Of a stretch of 64,000 bases of DNA, positions 1 to 8,406 are shown piece by piece (positions within the stretch are counted from its first letter, which is position 1; every line of letters starts with the position of its first letter). The notes below the pieces were generated by a model. The model was not told where the DNA came from and ran no database searches. It saw nothing but the letters and a program-made list of their open reading frames with translations. Source of the stretch: Roseomonas sp. (lineage in GTDB: Bacteria > Pseudomonadota > Alphaproteobacteria > Acetobacterales > Acetobacteraceae); assembly GCA_020249505.1 (NCBI GenBank), contig JADCFN010000016.1, forward strand, positions 91,329-155,328. The letters run 5' to 3'. The translations under genes and the position numbers were made by a program.

Positions 1-722
1 ATCGCGGCATTGTCGCGGTTGCTGTGCTGCATGATCGCAGCCCGCTTTGCGCCATTGTGCGCGCCGATGGCCCCATTCGCACGCCCAAGGACCTGGAAGG
101 CAAGCGCTTGGCCGCGCCGGATTTCGATGCCGGGCGTCAGCTTTTCCCAGCCTTTGCCAAATCCGCCGGCATTGATGCCAGCAAGGTGACTTTTCTGTCA
201 GTGTCTCCCGCTTTGCGTGAACCCATGCTGGTGCGCCGCGAAGCTGATGGCGTGACAGGCTTTGTCACCACCTCCGCACTCGCGCTGAAGGGCATCGGGC
301 TCGATCATCCGGCGCAGCGGGTCATGATGTATTATGACCATGGGCTGAACCTTTATGGCGGCGCCATCCTGACCACGCGTGCCTTCATCGAACGCAACCC
401 GGCCGTGGTGCGTGGTGCGACGGCAGCGCTGATGCGTGGCTTCCGCGATACGCTGCGCAATGGTCAGGAAATGCTGGATAATCTGAAGCGCGTGGAACCA
501 CTGACCGATGTGGCGCTGGAACGCGAACGCCATGAAATGAATGTCGCGCGCGTCATCATGTCGGACAATGTGCGCGCCAATGGGCTTTCCTCGGTGGATA
601 TGGCCCGGCTGCAAACCGGCATTCGCGCGGTGGAAGAAGCCTACAACCTGCCGCCCCGCGTGCAGGCTGCGCAAATCTACACGGCCGATTTCCTGCCCGC
701 CGCTGCCGATCGCGCGGTCTGA
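1..722 (+). CDS. ABC transporter substrate-binding protein, NMT1/SsuA-like (5' end outside window)
   Basis: C-terminal part of a periplasmic receptor of the NMT1/THI5 (SsuA, TauA) type, which binds small organic ligands and hands them to a membrane permease. The reading frame is open from base 3 with no start at the edge, so the N-terminus and signal peptide lie upstream of the window; an internal GTG at 24 is not a convincing start. The visible part has the family pattern of a proline/lysine hinge (IRTPKDLEGKRLA), a middle lobe and a late helix with FIERNPAVVRGATAAL. The ATPase and permease genes follow directly, so it is the receptor of that importer. The ligand cannot be read from the sequence. 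Confidence 0.85.
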   Translation, partial: RGIVAVAVLHDRSPLCAIVRADGPIRTPKDLEGKRLAAPDFDAGRQLFPAFAKSAGIDASKVTFLSVSPALREPMLVRREADGVTGFVTTSALALKGIGLDHPAQRVMMYYDHGLNLYGGAILTTRAFIERNPAVVRGATAALMRGFRDTLRNGQEMLDNLKRVEPLTDVALERERHEMNVARVIMSDNVRANGLSSVDMARLQTGIRAVEEAYNLPPRVQAAQIYTADFLPAAADRAV

Positions 723-731
723 TCCCGCGCC

Positions 732-1541
732 ATGGCGCAGGGTTTCGTGGATATCTCCAATGTCGCCATGCGCTATGGCGGCGTTGAGGGAACGCTCGCG
801 CTCAAAGGCACCAGCCTTGCGGTAGCGGAAGGCGAGTTCGTTGCCGTGGTCGGGCCATCAGGCTGCGGCAAATCCACCCTGATGCGCCTGGTGACCGGGC
901 TTTGGCCACCTACGGAAGGCCAGGTGTTCGTGGATGGCCAGGAAGTGGATGGCCCGCTGTCCATCGCCGGCATGGCCTTCCAGAACCCCACCTTGCTGCC
1001 GTGGCGTAATATTCTGGATAATGTGATGTTGCCCCTGGAAGTGGTGCAACCGCATCGCGGCCAATTACGCGCCAAGCGGGCTGATTATGAACGCCAAGCG
1101 CGCGAATTGCTGGCACTTGTCGGGCTGGATGGGTTTGAAGCGAAGTTCCCCTGGCAGCTTTCGGGGGGCATGCAGCAGCGTGCTTCGCTCTGCCGCGCCT
1201 TGATCCATCAGCCCCGCTTGCTGATGCTGGATGAGCCCTTCGGGGCCTTGGATATCTTCACCCGCGAAGATCTTTGGGCGGTGATGCAAAAGCTTTGGTT
1301 GGCGCGCCGCCCTACGGTTATCCTTGTGACGCATGATTTGCGCGAAGCCGCTTTTCTGGCGGATCGCGTGCTGGTCATGTCTTCCCGCCCTGGCCGCATC
1401 ATTGCGGAACGGCGCGTGGATTTCCCGCGCGAACGCACCATGGAGACCACCTACACCACCGAATTCCAGGATTTGGTGCATGAATTGCGCGATCGCATCA
1501 GTGATGCCCGCGATGCCGAGGAAATTGCCGATGCCTCGTAA
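732..1541 (+). CDS. ABC transporter ATP-binding protein (SsuB/TauB type)
   Basis: Cytoplasmic ATPase that powers the importer formed with the flanking receptor and permease. Of 269 residues, Walker A GPSGCGKST is at about 41-49, the Q-loop in AFQNPTLLPW near 82-91, the signature LSGGMQQR at 143-150 and Walker B LLMLDEP at 163-169, with the switch histidine in VTHDLREA. Length and motif spacing are normal for nitrate/sulfonate/taurine ATPases. It starts nine bases after the receptor stop and its last 11 bases overlap the permease start, so the three genes are very likely cotranscribed. Confidence 0.93.
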   Translation: MAQGFVDISNVAMRYGGVEGTLALKGTSLAVAEGEFVAVVGPSGCGKSTLMRLVTGLWPPTEGQVFVDGQEVDGPLSIAGMAFQNPTLLPWRNILDNVMLPLEVVQPHRGQLRAKRADYERQARELLALVGLDGFEAKFPWQLSGGMQQRASLCRALIHQPRLLMLDEPFGALDIFTREDLWAVMQKLWLARRPTVILVTHDLREAAFLADRVLVMSSRPGRIIAERRVDFPRERTMETTYTTEFQDLVHELRDRISDARDAEEIADAS

Positions 1542-2364
1542 AGCGCTCCGCAGCCCGGAAGCCTTGGCGGCTGCCGCGCGTCGCCGTCGCCGGCTGGAAG
1601 CCTGGCTGCCCTGGTTGGTCATTGCCGGCATGTTCCTGATCTGGGAAGCGGCGGTGCGCATTTTCGCCATTCAGCCCTTCATCCTGCCCGCCCCTTCGGC
1701 CATTGCCGCCAGCATGATGAAATGGTGGCAGCCTTTGCTGAGTAATTCATGGGCGACTTTGCTCACCACCGTGATCGGCTTTGCGATGGCGGTGGTCTTT
1801 GGTCTTTTGCTTGGTGTGGTGATCGGGTCTTCCGTGCTGGTCTATCGCGGGCTTTATCCGCTGCTGATCGCCTTCAATTCCGTGCCCAAGGTTGCCGTAG
1901 TGCCGGTTCTGGTGATCTGGTTCGGTGCCGGCTTTTGGCCCGCGGTGCTGACCGCCTTTCTGATTTCCTTCTTCCCCATCGTCGTGAATGTCGCGACCGG
2001 CATCGCAACGGTTGAGCCCGAATTGCGCGATGTGCTGCGTGCCCTTGGCGCGAGCCCCACAGACATCATCCGCAAAGTGGGTCTGCCGCGCGCCATGCCT
2101 TACTTTTTCGCGTCGCTGAAGGTGGCGATCACGGTGGCTTTTGTGGGTTCCATCATCAGCGAAACCGTCGCCGCCAATGAAGGCATCGGGCATTTGATGC
2201 TGGTGGCGTCCTCCCGCTTTGACGTGCCTTTGGTCTTTGCCGGCCTGATCATCACCGGCGTCATGGGGGTCGCGATGTATTGGGTGGCGGTCACAATCGA
2301 AGAACGCACCACCGGTTGGGCGACACGCGGCCAGCAGGACCCGCGCCTGGCTGCTGGGGGCTGA
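1531..2364 (+). CDS. ABC transporter permease (SsuC/TauC type)
   Basis: Inner-membrane permease of the same importer, 277 residues. I chose the ATG at 1531 because it overlaps the ATPase end and gives the usual short basic N-terminus (RRRRR) before the first hydrophobic segment; a longer frame is open upstream but runs through the ATPase gene. About six membrane segments follow. The EAA-type loop that docks on the ATPase is seen in RALGASPTDIIRKVGLP. The family imports sulfonates, taurine, nitrate, pyrimidine precursors or similar; the substrate here is unknown. Confidence 0.92.
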   Translation: MPRKALRSPEALAAAARRRRRLEAWLPWLVIAGMFLIWEAAVRIFAIQPFILPAPSAIAASMMKWWQPLLSNSWATLLTTVIGFAMAVVFGLLLGVVIGSSVLVYRGLYPLLIAFNSVPKVAVVPVLVIWFGAGFWPAVLTAFLISFFPIVVNVATGIATVEPELRDVLRALGASPTDIIRKVGLPRAMPYFFASLKVAITVAFVGSIISETVAANEGIGHLMLVASSRFDVPLVFAGLIITGVMGVAMYWVAVTIEERTTGWATRGQQDPRLAAGG

Positions 2365-2368
2365 GATT

Positions 2369-3094
2369 ATGGCAGAGGCGCCGCTGCGGCTTGGCATGAT
2401 GACGCCAAGCTCCAACACGGTGCTGGAACCGGTCACGGCCGCGCTATTGGCGCCAACCCCCTGGATCACGGCGCATTTCCAACGCTTGCGCGTATTGGCG
2501 ATCAATCTGGGCGCCGATGCCACCAGCCAATTTGACCCGCGCCCGATGGCCGATGCGGCGGCGCTGCTGGCGGATGCCAAGGTGCACGCGCTCTGCTGGA
2601 ACGGTACTTCGGGCGCGTGGCTGGGGCTGGGAAGCGACCGCGCGCTTTGTGCCAACATTACCAAGGAAACGGGCACACCCTGCACCACGGCGACGCTTGC
2701 GCTGTTCGATGCTTTGGCCGCGCTCGGCGCCAAGCGCATCGGCTTGGTCACGCCTTATCTGAACACGGTGCAGACTGCCATTATCACGAACTTCGCCGGT
2801 CTTGGCATTGAAACCATTGTGGAACGCCATCTGGAAGACCCCGGCAATTACAGCTTTGCCGAACACAGCGCCGCCAAGGTGGATGCGTTGGTGCGCGAAG
2901 CGGCCGCGGCCAAACCCGATGCCATTGTGATCCATTGCACCAATTTCCGCGGCCTGCCCGGTGCGGTCGGGATCGAAGCCGAAACGGGCATTCCCATTCT
3001 GGATTCGATTGCGGTAGCGCTTTGGGGCGCCATTCGCGCGGCGGGGCGCAGCCCCAGCATGATCAAGGGCGCGGGGCGGCTTTTCGCGCTTTGA
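2369..3094 (+). CDS. Asp/Glu racemase-superfamily enzyme (maleate isomerase / arylmalonate decarboxylase-like)
   Basis: Cofactor-free enzyme of 241 residues in the family holding maleate cis-trans isomerase, arylmalonate decarboxylase and hydantoin racemase. The two catalytic cysteines expected for the family are visible, one in ALCWNGTSG near residue 75 and one in VIHCTNFRG near residue 190. The N-terminus MMTPSSNTVLEP matches the maleate-isomerase type well. It begins four bases after the permease stop, which suggests it acts on the compound imported by the upstream ABC system, possibly a dicarboxylate or substituted malonate. The exact reaction is not determined. Confidence 0.82.
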   Translation: MAEAPLRLGMMTPSSNTVLEPVTAALLAPTPWITAHFQRLRVLAINLGADATSQFDPRPMADAAALLADAKVHALCWNGTSGAWLGLGSDRALCANITKETGTPCTTATLALFDALAALGAKRIGLVTPYLNTVQTAIITNFAGLGIETIVERHLEDPGNYSFAEHSAAKVDALVREAAAAKPDAIVIHCTNFRGLPGAVGIEAETGIPILDSIAVALWGAIRAAGRSPSMIKGAGRLFAL

Positions 3095-3099
3095 TACAC

Positions 3100-3116
3100 G
3101 GCGCCTTTCAGGCGCC
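3100..3116. terminator. Hairpin between convergent genes
   Basis: Perfect 7-bp inverted repeat GGCGCCT / AGGCGCC with a three-base loop, lying exactly where two convergent genes end and including the stop codon of the minus-strand gene. There is no U-tract, so it is only a candidate bidirectional terminator. Confidence 0.45.
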
Positions 3117-4067
3117 CGCCATCACCCAATCGCGGAATAGCGCAAGGTCAATATTGCCACCGCAGAGCACCACGCCCACACGCTTACCGCGCATGGCAGC
3201 GCCTTCCTGCATCAGCGCAGCCAGCGGCGCGGCACCCGCGCCTTCCGCCAGATTATGCGTATCCTGCCAATAGGCACGCATGGCGGCAGCCACTTCATCA
3301 TCCGTCACGGTCACAATGCGTGCCGCACCCTTACGGATGATCTCAAGCGCATTGGGGTCGGGGATGCGTGTTGCCATGCCATCGGCGTGCGTATTGGCGG
3401 TTGGTATCGTCACCACATGGCCCGCGGCGAAGGAAAGCGCATAGGTTGGCGCTTCGGTGCTTTGCACACCAATAATCTCGGTGGAAAGGCCCAAAAGGTC
3501 ACGCGCCAGGATACAGCCGCAAATGCCTGACCCAAGCCCGATTGGCACATAAAGTGCGGCAAGTGGCGGCGCGGCGCGCAGCAATTCCAGCGCATAGGTC
3601 GCGACCCCCAGCACCAGATCGCGCGCAAAGGATGGCGCAAACAGCAAGCCTTCCGCCTTGGCGAGCCGCGCGGCTTCTTCCCGCGCCTCGTCAAAATCCG
3701 CGCCATGCTCAATCAACCGCGCCCCTTGCGCGCGCATGGCATTGTTCTTTTCCGTGCTATTGCCGCGCGGCACCAGAATGGTCACTGGTATGCCATGCCG
3801 CGCCCCGGCATAGGCGAGCGATTGGCCATGATTGCCGCGCGTTGCACTCACCACGCCTGGGACATCGGGGTTTTCGCGCTTCAGCCTTTCCATGAAAACC
3901 AAACCGCCGCGCACCTTGAAGGCGCCGGTCGGCGTGTGGTTTTCATGCTTGACCCAAACCTCGGCCCCCACACGTTGCGCCAGCAAGGGCCACGCATATT
4001 GCGGCGTTGGCGGAAAGGCAGCATGGACCAGCCGCGCTGCCTCTTCCAATTCACCAAGCGTGAACAC
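3108..4067 (-). CDS. PLP-dependent threonine/serine dehydratase-like protein
   Basis: Fold-type II pyridoxal-phosphate enzyme, 319 residues, about the length of short catabolic threonine dehydratases without an ACT domain. The PLP lysine is K51 in TPTGAFKVRGG, and the phosphate-binding loop reads GLGSGICG instead of the common SGGGL. The C-terminal VLCGGNID is the typical strand that contacts the pyridine ring. It probably deaminates or eliminates water from a hydroxy-amino acid; hydroxyaspartate or serine are as possible as threonine. It is convergent with the racemase-family gene, and its start lies six bases from the nrdB stop region on the same strand. Confidence 0.85.
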   Translation of the reverse strand: MFTLGELEEAARLVHAAFPPTPQYAWPLLAQRVGAEVWVKHENHTPTGAFKVRGGLVFMERLKRENPDVPGVVSATRGNHGQSLAYAGARHGIPVTILVPRGNSTEKNNAMRAQGARLIEHGADFDEAREEAARLAKAEGLLFAPSFARDLVLGVATYALELLRAAPPLAALYVPIGLGSGICGCILARDLLGLSTEIIGVQSTEAPTYALSFAAGHVVTIPTANTHADGMATRIPDPNALEIIRKGAARIVTVTDDEVAAAMRAYWQDTHNLAEGAGAAPLAALMQEGAAMRGKRVGVVLCGGNIDLALFRDWVMAGA

Positions 4068-4073
4068 AGAGCG

Positions 4074-5141
4074 TCAATGCCGCGCGAGTTCGATGTCACC
4101 TTCCGGCTGGGGCGAAGAAAACGCGCTATCGGCAAAGGCTTCTTCCCAGGAACCGGCCGTGCTTGCCTTCGAATATTCAGTGGCGCGGTTTTCGAAGAAA
4201 TTCGCGTGCTCCACCGCATTCAGCATTTCATCGAGCCAAGGCAGCGGATTCTTCTCAATCTTATAGAGCGGCTCCAGGCCAAGCTGCTGCAAGCGGCGAT
4301 CCGCGATGAAGCGGATATATTGCTTGGTGAGCGAGGCATCCAGGCCCTGCACACCACCCAGTTCAAACGCCAGATCAATGAAGGCGTCTTCATGATCAAC
4401 GATGGTGGCGCAAACCAAGTAAAGATCGCGGCGGAATTCCTCCGTCCAGATTTCCGGGTTTTCCTGCACGAAGGTGCGGAACAGCCGAATCACGGAAAGG
4501 CAGTGCAGCGTCTCATCCCGCACGGACCAGCTCACGATCTGGCCCATGCCCTTCATCTTGTTGAAGCGCGGGAAATTCATCAGAATCGCGAAGGAAGCGA
4601 AAAGTTGTAACCCTTCGGTGAAGGCGCCAAAAGCGGCCAGCGTCTTCGCGATTTCGGTCTTATTCGCAACGCTGAAGCTATGCATGTAATCGTATTTGTC
4701 CTTCATCTCCTTGTATTTGAGGAAGGCCGTATATTCGATTTCAGGCATGCCGATGGTATCGAGCAAATGGCTATAGGCCGCGATATGCACCGTTTCGATA
4801 TTTGAGAAGGCCGAGAGCATCATCAGCACTTCCGTCGGCTTAAACACCTGCGAATAATGCTTCATGTAACAATTATTCACCTCGACATCCGCCTGGGTGA
4901 AGAAGCGGAAAATCTGCGTCAGCAGATTGCGCTCCGATGGCGTCAGATTCTTCTGCCAATCCTTCACGTCATCGGCCAATGGCACTTCTTCCGGCAGCCA
5001 ATGAATGCGCTGCTGCTGCAACCAGGCTTCATAGGCCCAGGGGTAACGAAAGGGTTTGTAGACGGGGTTCGAGGTCAAAAGATCGAATTTCACCGGCAAT
5101 TCATCCCGCACCATGCCATCGGCCATTGTATCGAATCCCAT
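4074..5141 (-). CDS. nrdB: Ribonucleoside-diphosphate reductase, small subunit
   Basis: R2 subunit of class I ribonucleotide reductase, which holds the metal centre and radical used by NrdA to make deoxyribonucleotides. In 355 residues the ligand set is intact: D85, E116, H119 and the radical tyrosine Y123 (ETVHIAAY), and later the RDETLH pair of ligands. Numbering is almost the same as in the E. coli protein. It is separated from nrdA by a Bug receptor gene, which is unusual, but its own upstream gap carries candidate NrdR boxes, so it may be transcribed alone and still co-regulated with nrdA. Confidence 0.96.
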   Translation of the reverse strand: MGFDTMADGMVRDELPVKFDLLTSNPVYKPFRYPWAYEAWLQQQRIHWLPEEVPLADDVKDWQKNLTPSERNLLTQIFRFFTQADVEVNNCYMKHYSQVFKPTEVLMMLSAFSNIETVHIAAYSHLLDTIGMPEIEYTAFLKYKEMKDKYDYMHSFSVANKTEIAKTLAAFGAFTEGLQLFASFAILMNFPRFNKMKGMGQIVSWSVRDETLHCLSVIRLFRTFVQENPEIWTEEFRRDLYLVCATIVDHEDAFIDLAFELGGVQGLDASLTKQYIRFIADRRLQQLGLEPLYKIEKNPLPWLDEMLNAVEHANFFENRATEYSKASTAGSWEEAFADSAFSSPQPEGDIELARH

Positions 5142-5162
5142 CTTGTCAGAGGAGCGATGCTT

Positions 5163-5178
5163 TTACCACAATTGGTGG
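5163..5178. promoter_or_regulatory. Weak candidate NrdR box upstream of nrdB
   Basis: About 8 of 16 positions match the published NrdR consensus by my hand count. It is supported mainly by position: 22 bases before the nrdB start and exactly 32 bases from the stronger box at 5195, the helical-turn spacing known for tandem NrdR boxes. Confidence 0.35.
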
Positions 5179-5194
5179 GTCGGGCAATCGCTCA

Positions 5195-5210
5195 ACGCAA
5201 GATATTGTGG
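5195..5210. promoter_or_regulatory. Candidate NrdR box upstream of nrdB
   Basis: The 16 bases centred on GATATTG match about 13 of 16 positions of the NrdR consensus (acaCwAtATaTwGtgt). It lies 54 bases before the nrdB start, in the short gap after the Bug gene, and suggests a dedicated repressed promoter for nrdB. Confidence 0.6.
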
Positions 5211-5215
5211 TGGGG

Positions 5216-6184
5216 CTATTCCACGCGGATATTCGCCTCCCGCGCGACCACGATGTTTTCCGCCAATTCGCGGGCAATGCGGGCTGCGAAAACCTCAGGC
5301 CCCTCACCCAGAATCACGCCACCCTGATCGAGCAGTCGCTGGCGGATCGTGGGATCGCGCAGTAAGCCCTGCACATCGCGTGCGATGCGATCCACGATAT
5401 CGCGCGAAATACCACGGGGCGCGATAAAGCCGTACCAGGGGCTGGTGTCTGGAATGCCCATGCCGAGCTCATCCAAGGTCGGCACATCGGGCAGCACCGG
5501 CACGCGCTGCGGCCCACCAATGGCGAGCGGGCGGAGCTTGCCATCACGCGCAAGGCCAATCGCCCCGGATAGCGTGCTGAAAGTCCCTGGCACACGCCCC
5601 GCCACCACATCCTGCAACGCCGGCGCCGCGCCGCGATAGGCAACATGGGTCAGATCAAGGTTCATTTTCTTGCGGAACATCTCAAGCGCGAAATGCCCAG
5701 ACGCCCCATTACCGGAAGAAGCGAAAGCCATACCGGGATCACGCCGCGCTGCCGCGACCAATTCCTGCGCCGTGCGGAAGGGCTGCCCCGCGCCGGTGAA
5801 CAAGACGGTCGGCGAGGCATAGATATTCACAATCGGCGTGAAATCATTAATCGTGTCATAGGGCAGCCGCGCATAGACCGCCGCATTGCTGGCATGGGTG
5901 CTGGCCGCAAGGAAGATTGTATAGCCATCGGGCGCTGAGCGCGCGACCATTTCAGAGGCAATCACCTGGCTCGCGCCCGGGCGATTTTCAATGACGATGG
6001 GCTGGCCCCAAAGCCGTTGCAGCGGTTCCTGCAGCAACCGCCCCGGAAAATCCGTGGGGCCACCGGCAGGATAGCCAATGATCATCCGTATCGGACGATC
6101 CGGCCAAGTGCTCGCTTGTGCCTTGGCTTTGGTGATGATGGTGCTGGCCATCCCGGCGGCCAGCAGGCTGCGACGCTTGAACAT
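5216..6184 (-). CDS. Bug-family tripartite tricarboxylate transporter receptor
   Basis: Periplasmic solute-binding protein of the Bug/TctC family, 322 residues. A signal peptide (MFKRRSLLAAGMAS... ending near AKA/QA) is followed by the family opening WPDRPIRMIIGYPAGGPTD, which forms the carboxylate-binding loop, and by the GASGHFALEMF and VAYRGAAPALQD segments. No TctA or TctB membrane genes are nearby, so it is an orphan receptor. It sits between nrdA and nrdB in the same direction with no obvious functional link; a hairpin after nrdA and NrdR boxes before nrdB make it look like an insertion into an old nrdAB operon. Confidence 0.92.
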   Translation of the reverse strand: MFKRRSLLAAGMASTIITKAKAQASTWPDRPIRMIIGYPAGGPTDFPGRLLQEPLQRLWGQPIVIENRPGASQVIASEMVARSAPDGYTIFLAASTHASNAAVYARLPYDTINDFTPIVNIYASPTVLFTGAGQPFRTAQELVAAARRDPGMAFASSGNGASGHFALEMFRKKMNLDLTHVAYRGAAPALQDVVAGRVPGTFSTLSGAIGLARDGKLRPLAIGGPQRVPVLPDVPTLDELGMGIPDTSPWYGFIAPRGISRDIVDRIARDVQGLLRDPTIRQRLLDQGGVILGEGPEVFAARIARELAENIVVAREANIRVE

Positions 6185-6217
6185 AACAGACTTCCTCCCG
6201 CGCCCATTTCGGGCTTA

Positions 6218-6239
6218 CCGCCCCCAAGGCTGGGGGCGG
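6218..6239 (-). terminator. Hairpin downstream of nrdA
   Basis: Inverted repeat CCGCCCCC / GGGGGCGG (8 bp, six-base loop) 24 bases after the nrdA stop and before the Bug gene. There is no long U-tract. It may limit nrdA transcripts from running into the Bug gene. Confidence 0.5.
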
Positions 6240-6262
6240 ATTAAAGGTAGTCTAACGCAGCT

Positions 6263-8122
6263 TTATTGGCAGGCCAAACATTCTTCGTAATTATTGTTGG
6301 TCGCCGGCACCGCCGCCACCAGAGGCAATTGCGCCTGGTCATTGGCCGGCGCCGCCACGCCAAGGGCTGCCTGCGGCGCCACCTTTTCGCTGATGGCATC
6401 CGCGCGCTGAATCGAAAGGCTGCGGCAGTAATAAAGCGACTTCACGCCCTTCTTCCACGCCGTCATGTGGATTTGGTGCAAATCCCGCTTATGCACATTG
6501 GCCGGCAGGAACAGATTCACCGATTGCGATTGGCAGATATAGGGCGTGCGATCTGCCGCATGTTCCACCACCCAGCGCTGATCCAATTCAAACGCCGTCT
6601 TGAAGGTGGCCTTTTCCTGTTCCGTCAGGAAATCCAGATGCTGCACGCTGCCCTTATTCACCGTGATAGTGGTCCAGGTATCATCATCATCACGGCCATG
6701 CTTGGCCAGTACCTTCTTCAGATACGGGTTGCGCACAATGAAGGAACCGGACAGCGTCTTGTGATTATAGACATTGGCCGCGATGGGTTCGATCCCCGGG
6801 CTCGCCCCACCGCAAATGATGCTGATGGAAGCGGTCGGCGCGATCGCGATCTTGTTCGAAAAACGCTCCATGAAGCCGTATTCGGCTGCATCGGGGCAGG
6901 GGCCGCGTTCTTCGGCCAGCAGGCGCGAGGCAGTGTCAGCCTGGGCGCGGATATGCTTGAACATCCGCATATTCCAGACCTTGGCCACCACGCTTTCGAA
7001 CGGCACGTTCAGCGCTTGCAGGAAGGAATGGTAGCCCATCACCCCAAGCCCGACCGAGCGTTCCCGCATGGCGCTATAGCGCGCCCGCGCCATGGAATCG
7101 GGCGCGGTATCAATGAAGGATTGCAGCACATTATCCAGGAAGCGCATCACATCGGGGATGAACTGCGCCTCATCCTTCCATTCAAACCAGGTCTCAAGAT
7201 TGAGCGACGACAGGCAGCACACCGCCGTGCGCTGTTCGCCATGCTGATCAATCCCGGTCGGCAGCGTGATTTCCGAGCACAGGTTTGAGGTTTTGACCTC
7301 AAGCCCCGCCAACTTCTGATGCTCTGGCCGCGCATTATTCACGTGATCGGAATAGATGATGTAGGGCTCACCGGTTTCGATGCGCGCGGTCAGAATGCGA
7401 ATCCAAAGGCCCCGTGCAGAGACCTTCTTCATCAGCGCGCCATCCTTGGGCGAGACCAGCGCCCATTCCTCATCCGCTTCCACCGCGCGCATGAAGGCAT
7501 CGGGGATCAGAACGCCGTGATGGAGATTGAGCGCCTTGCGATTCGGATCGCCACCGGTTGGGCGGCGCATTTCCAGAAACTCTTCGATTTCCGGGTGATT
7601 CACCGGCAGATAGCAGGCCGCCGATCCGCGGCGGAGTGACCCCTGGGAAATCGCCAGCGTCAGGCTATCCATCACGCGAATGAAGGGAATAACGCCCGAG
7701 GTCTTGCCGTTACGGCCAACCTTTTCGCCAATGCCGCGCAGATTCCCCCAATAGGAACCGATGCCACCGCCCTTGGCGGCGAGCCATACATTCTCATTCC
7801 AAAGCCCGACAATGCCATCAAGGCTGTCAGAGGCTTCGTTCAGGAAGCATGAAATCGGCAAGCCGCGAGTCGTACCGCCATTGGACAGCACGGGTGTGGC
7901 CGGCATGAACCAGAGCCGCGAAATATAGTCATAAATCCGCTGCGCATGCGCCGCATCATCGCCATAAGCGGAGGCAACACGGGCAAACAAATCCTGATAG
8001 GATTCGCCTGGCAGCAAATAACGATCATCTAATGTGGCCTTGCCGAAATCGGTCAGCAGCGCATCGCGTGAGCGATCAATGCGTACTTGGCCATGGCCTT
8101 CAAGTTGAACTGCGTCGAACAC
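6263..8122 (-). CDS. nrdA: Ribonucleoside-diphosphate reductase, large (catalytic) subunit
   Basis: R1 subunit that reduces ribonucleoside diphosphates using the radical stored in NrdB. The catalytic residues are visible: ISCFLNE and AVCCLSSLN hold the redox cysteines, SNLCSEITLPT carries the N-x-C-x-E active site, SLYYCRS holds the paired radical-relay tyrosines, and the protein ends in the thiol-relay motif CLACQ. At 619 residues it is short, and the N-terminus enters the catalytic domain directly, so the ATP-cone that senses dATP in many class Ia enzymes appears absent. The upstream gap carries two candidate NrdR boxes. Confidence 0.96.
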   Translation of the reverse strand: MFDAVQLEGHGQVRIDRSRDALLTDFGKATLDDRYLLPGESYQDLFARVASAYGDDAAHAQRIYDYISRLWFMPATPVLSNGGTTRGLPISCFLNEASDSLDGIVGLWNENVWLAAKGGGIGSYWGNLRGIGEKVGRNGKTSGVIPFIRVMDSLTLAISQGSLRRGSAACYLPVNHPEIEEFLEMRRPTGGDPNRKALNLHHGVLIPDAFMRAVEADEEWALVSPKDGALMKKVSARGLWIRILTARIETGEPYIIYSDHVNNARPEHQKLAGLEVKTSNLCSEITLPTGIDQHGEQRTAVCCLSSLNLETWFEWKDEAQFIPDVMRFLDNVLQSFIDTAPDSMARARYSAMRERSVGLGVMGYHSFLQALNVPFESVVAKVWNMRMFKHIRAQADTASRLLAEERGPCPDAAEYGFMERFSNKIAIAPTASISIICGGASPGIEPIAANVYNHKTLSGSFIVRNPYLKKVLAKHGRDDDDTWTTITVNKGSVQHLDFLTEQEKATFKTAFELDQRWVVEHAADRTPYICQSQSVNLFLPANVHKRDLHQIHMTAWKKGVKSLYYCRSLSIQRADAISEKVAPQAALGVAAPANDQAQLPLVAAVPATNNNYEECLACQ

Positions 8123-8178
8123 GGATAACCCCCTGAGAACTCCCCCGAGACCGGATCATGCCCCAAGTTACAGTCTGA

Positions 8179-8194
8179 CTACAAGATGTAGTCT
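8179..8194. promoter_or_regulatory. Candidate NrdR box 1 upstream of nrdA
   Basis: Centred in a perfect inverted repeat GACTAC-AAGAT-GTAGTC (8177-8193) and matching about 11 of 16 consensus positions for NrdR. It lies 57 bases before the nrdA start. Confidence 0.6.
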
Positions 8195-8210
8195 TGCCAC
8201 AGTCGCGATA

Positions 8211-8226
8211 CCACTAGATGCGGTGC
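8211..8226. promoter_or_regulatory. Candidate NrdR box 2 upstream of nrdA
   Basis: CCACTAGATGCGGTGC matches about 10 of 16 consensus positions and starts exactly 32 bases from box 1, three helical turns. The spacing is identical to that of the pair upstream of nrdB. The rest of the 8123-8406 gap holds no gene that I can support. Confidence 0.55.
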
Positions 8227-8406
8227 GTGATTCTGGGCTTGCAAAAGCCGGGGCAATTGGGGCAGCGCCATTTTGTTCTCGTTTCGCCCCAGGGCGAAGC
8301 CCCTTTCGCTGGCGGGCCGCTTGGCGTTTAATTGCCCCGCAGGGACGCCGCAATGCTGTGCGGAATAACGCAAAAACAATGACTTGCATGTTGAAGGAGA
8401 ATTGCC

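Noticed and set aside
8123..8406. Small gene between nrdA and the Bug receptor
   Set aside because: Short overlapping ORFs are present but none has family content, and the gap holds the NrdR-like boxes.
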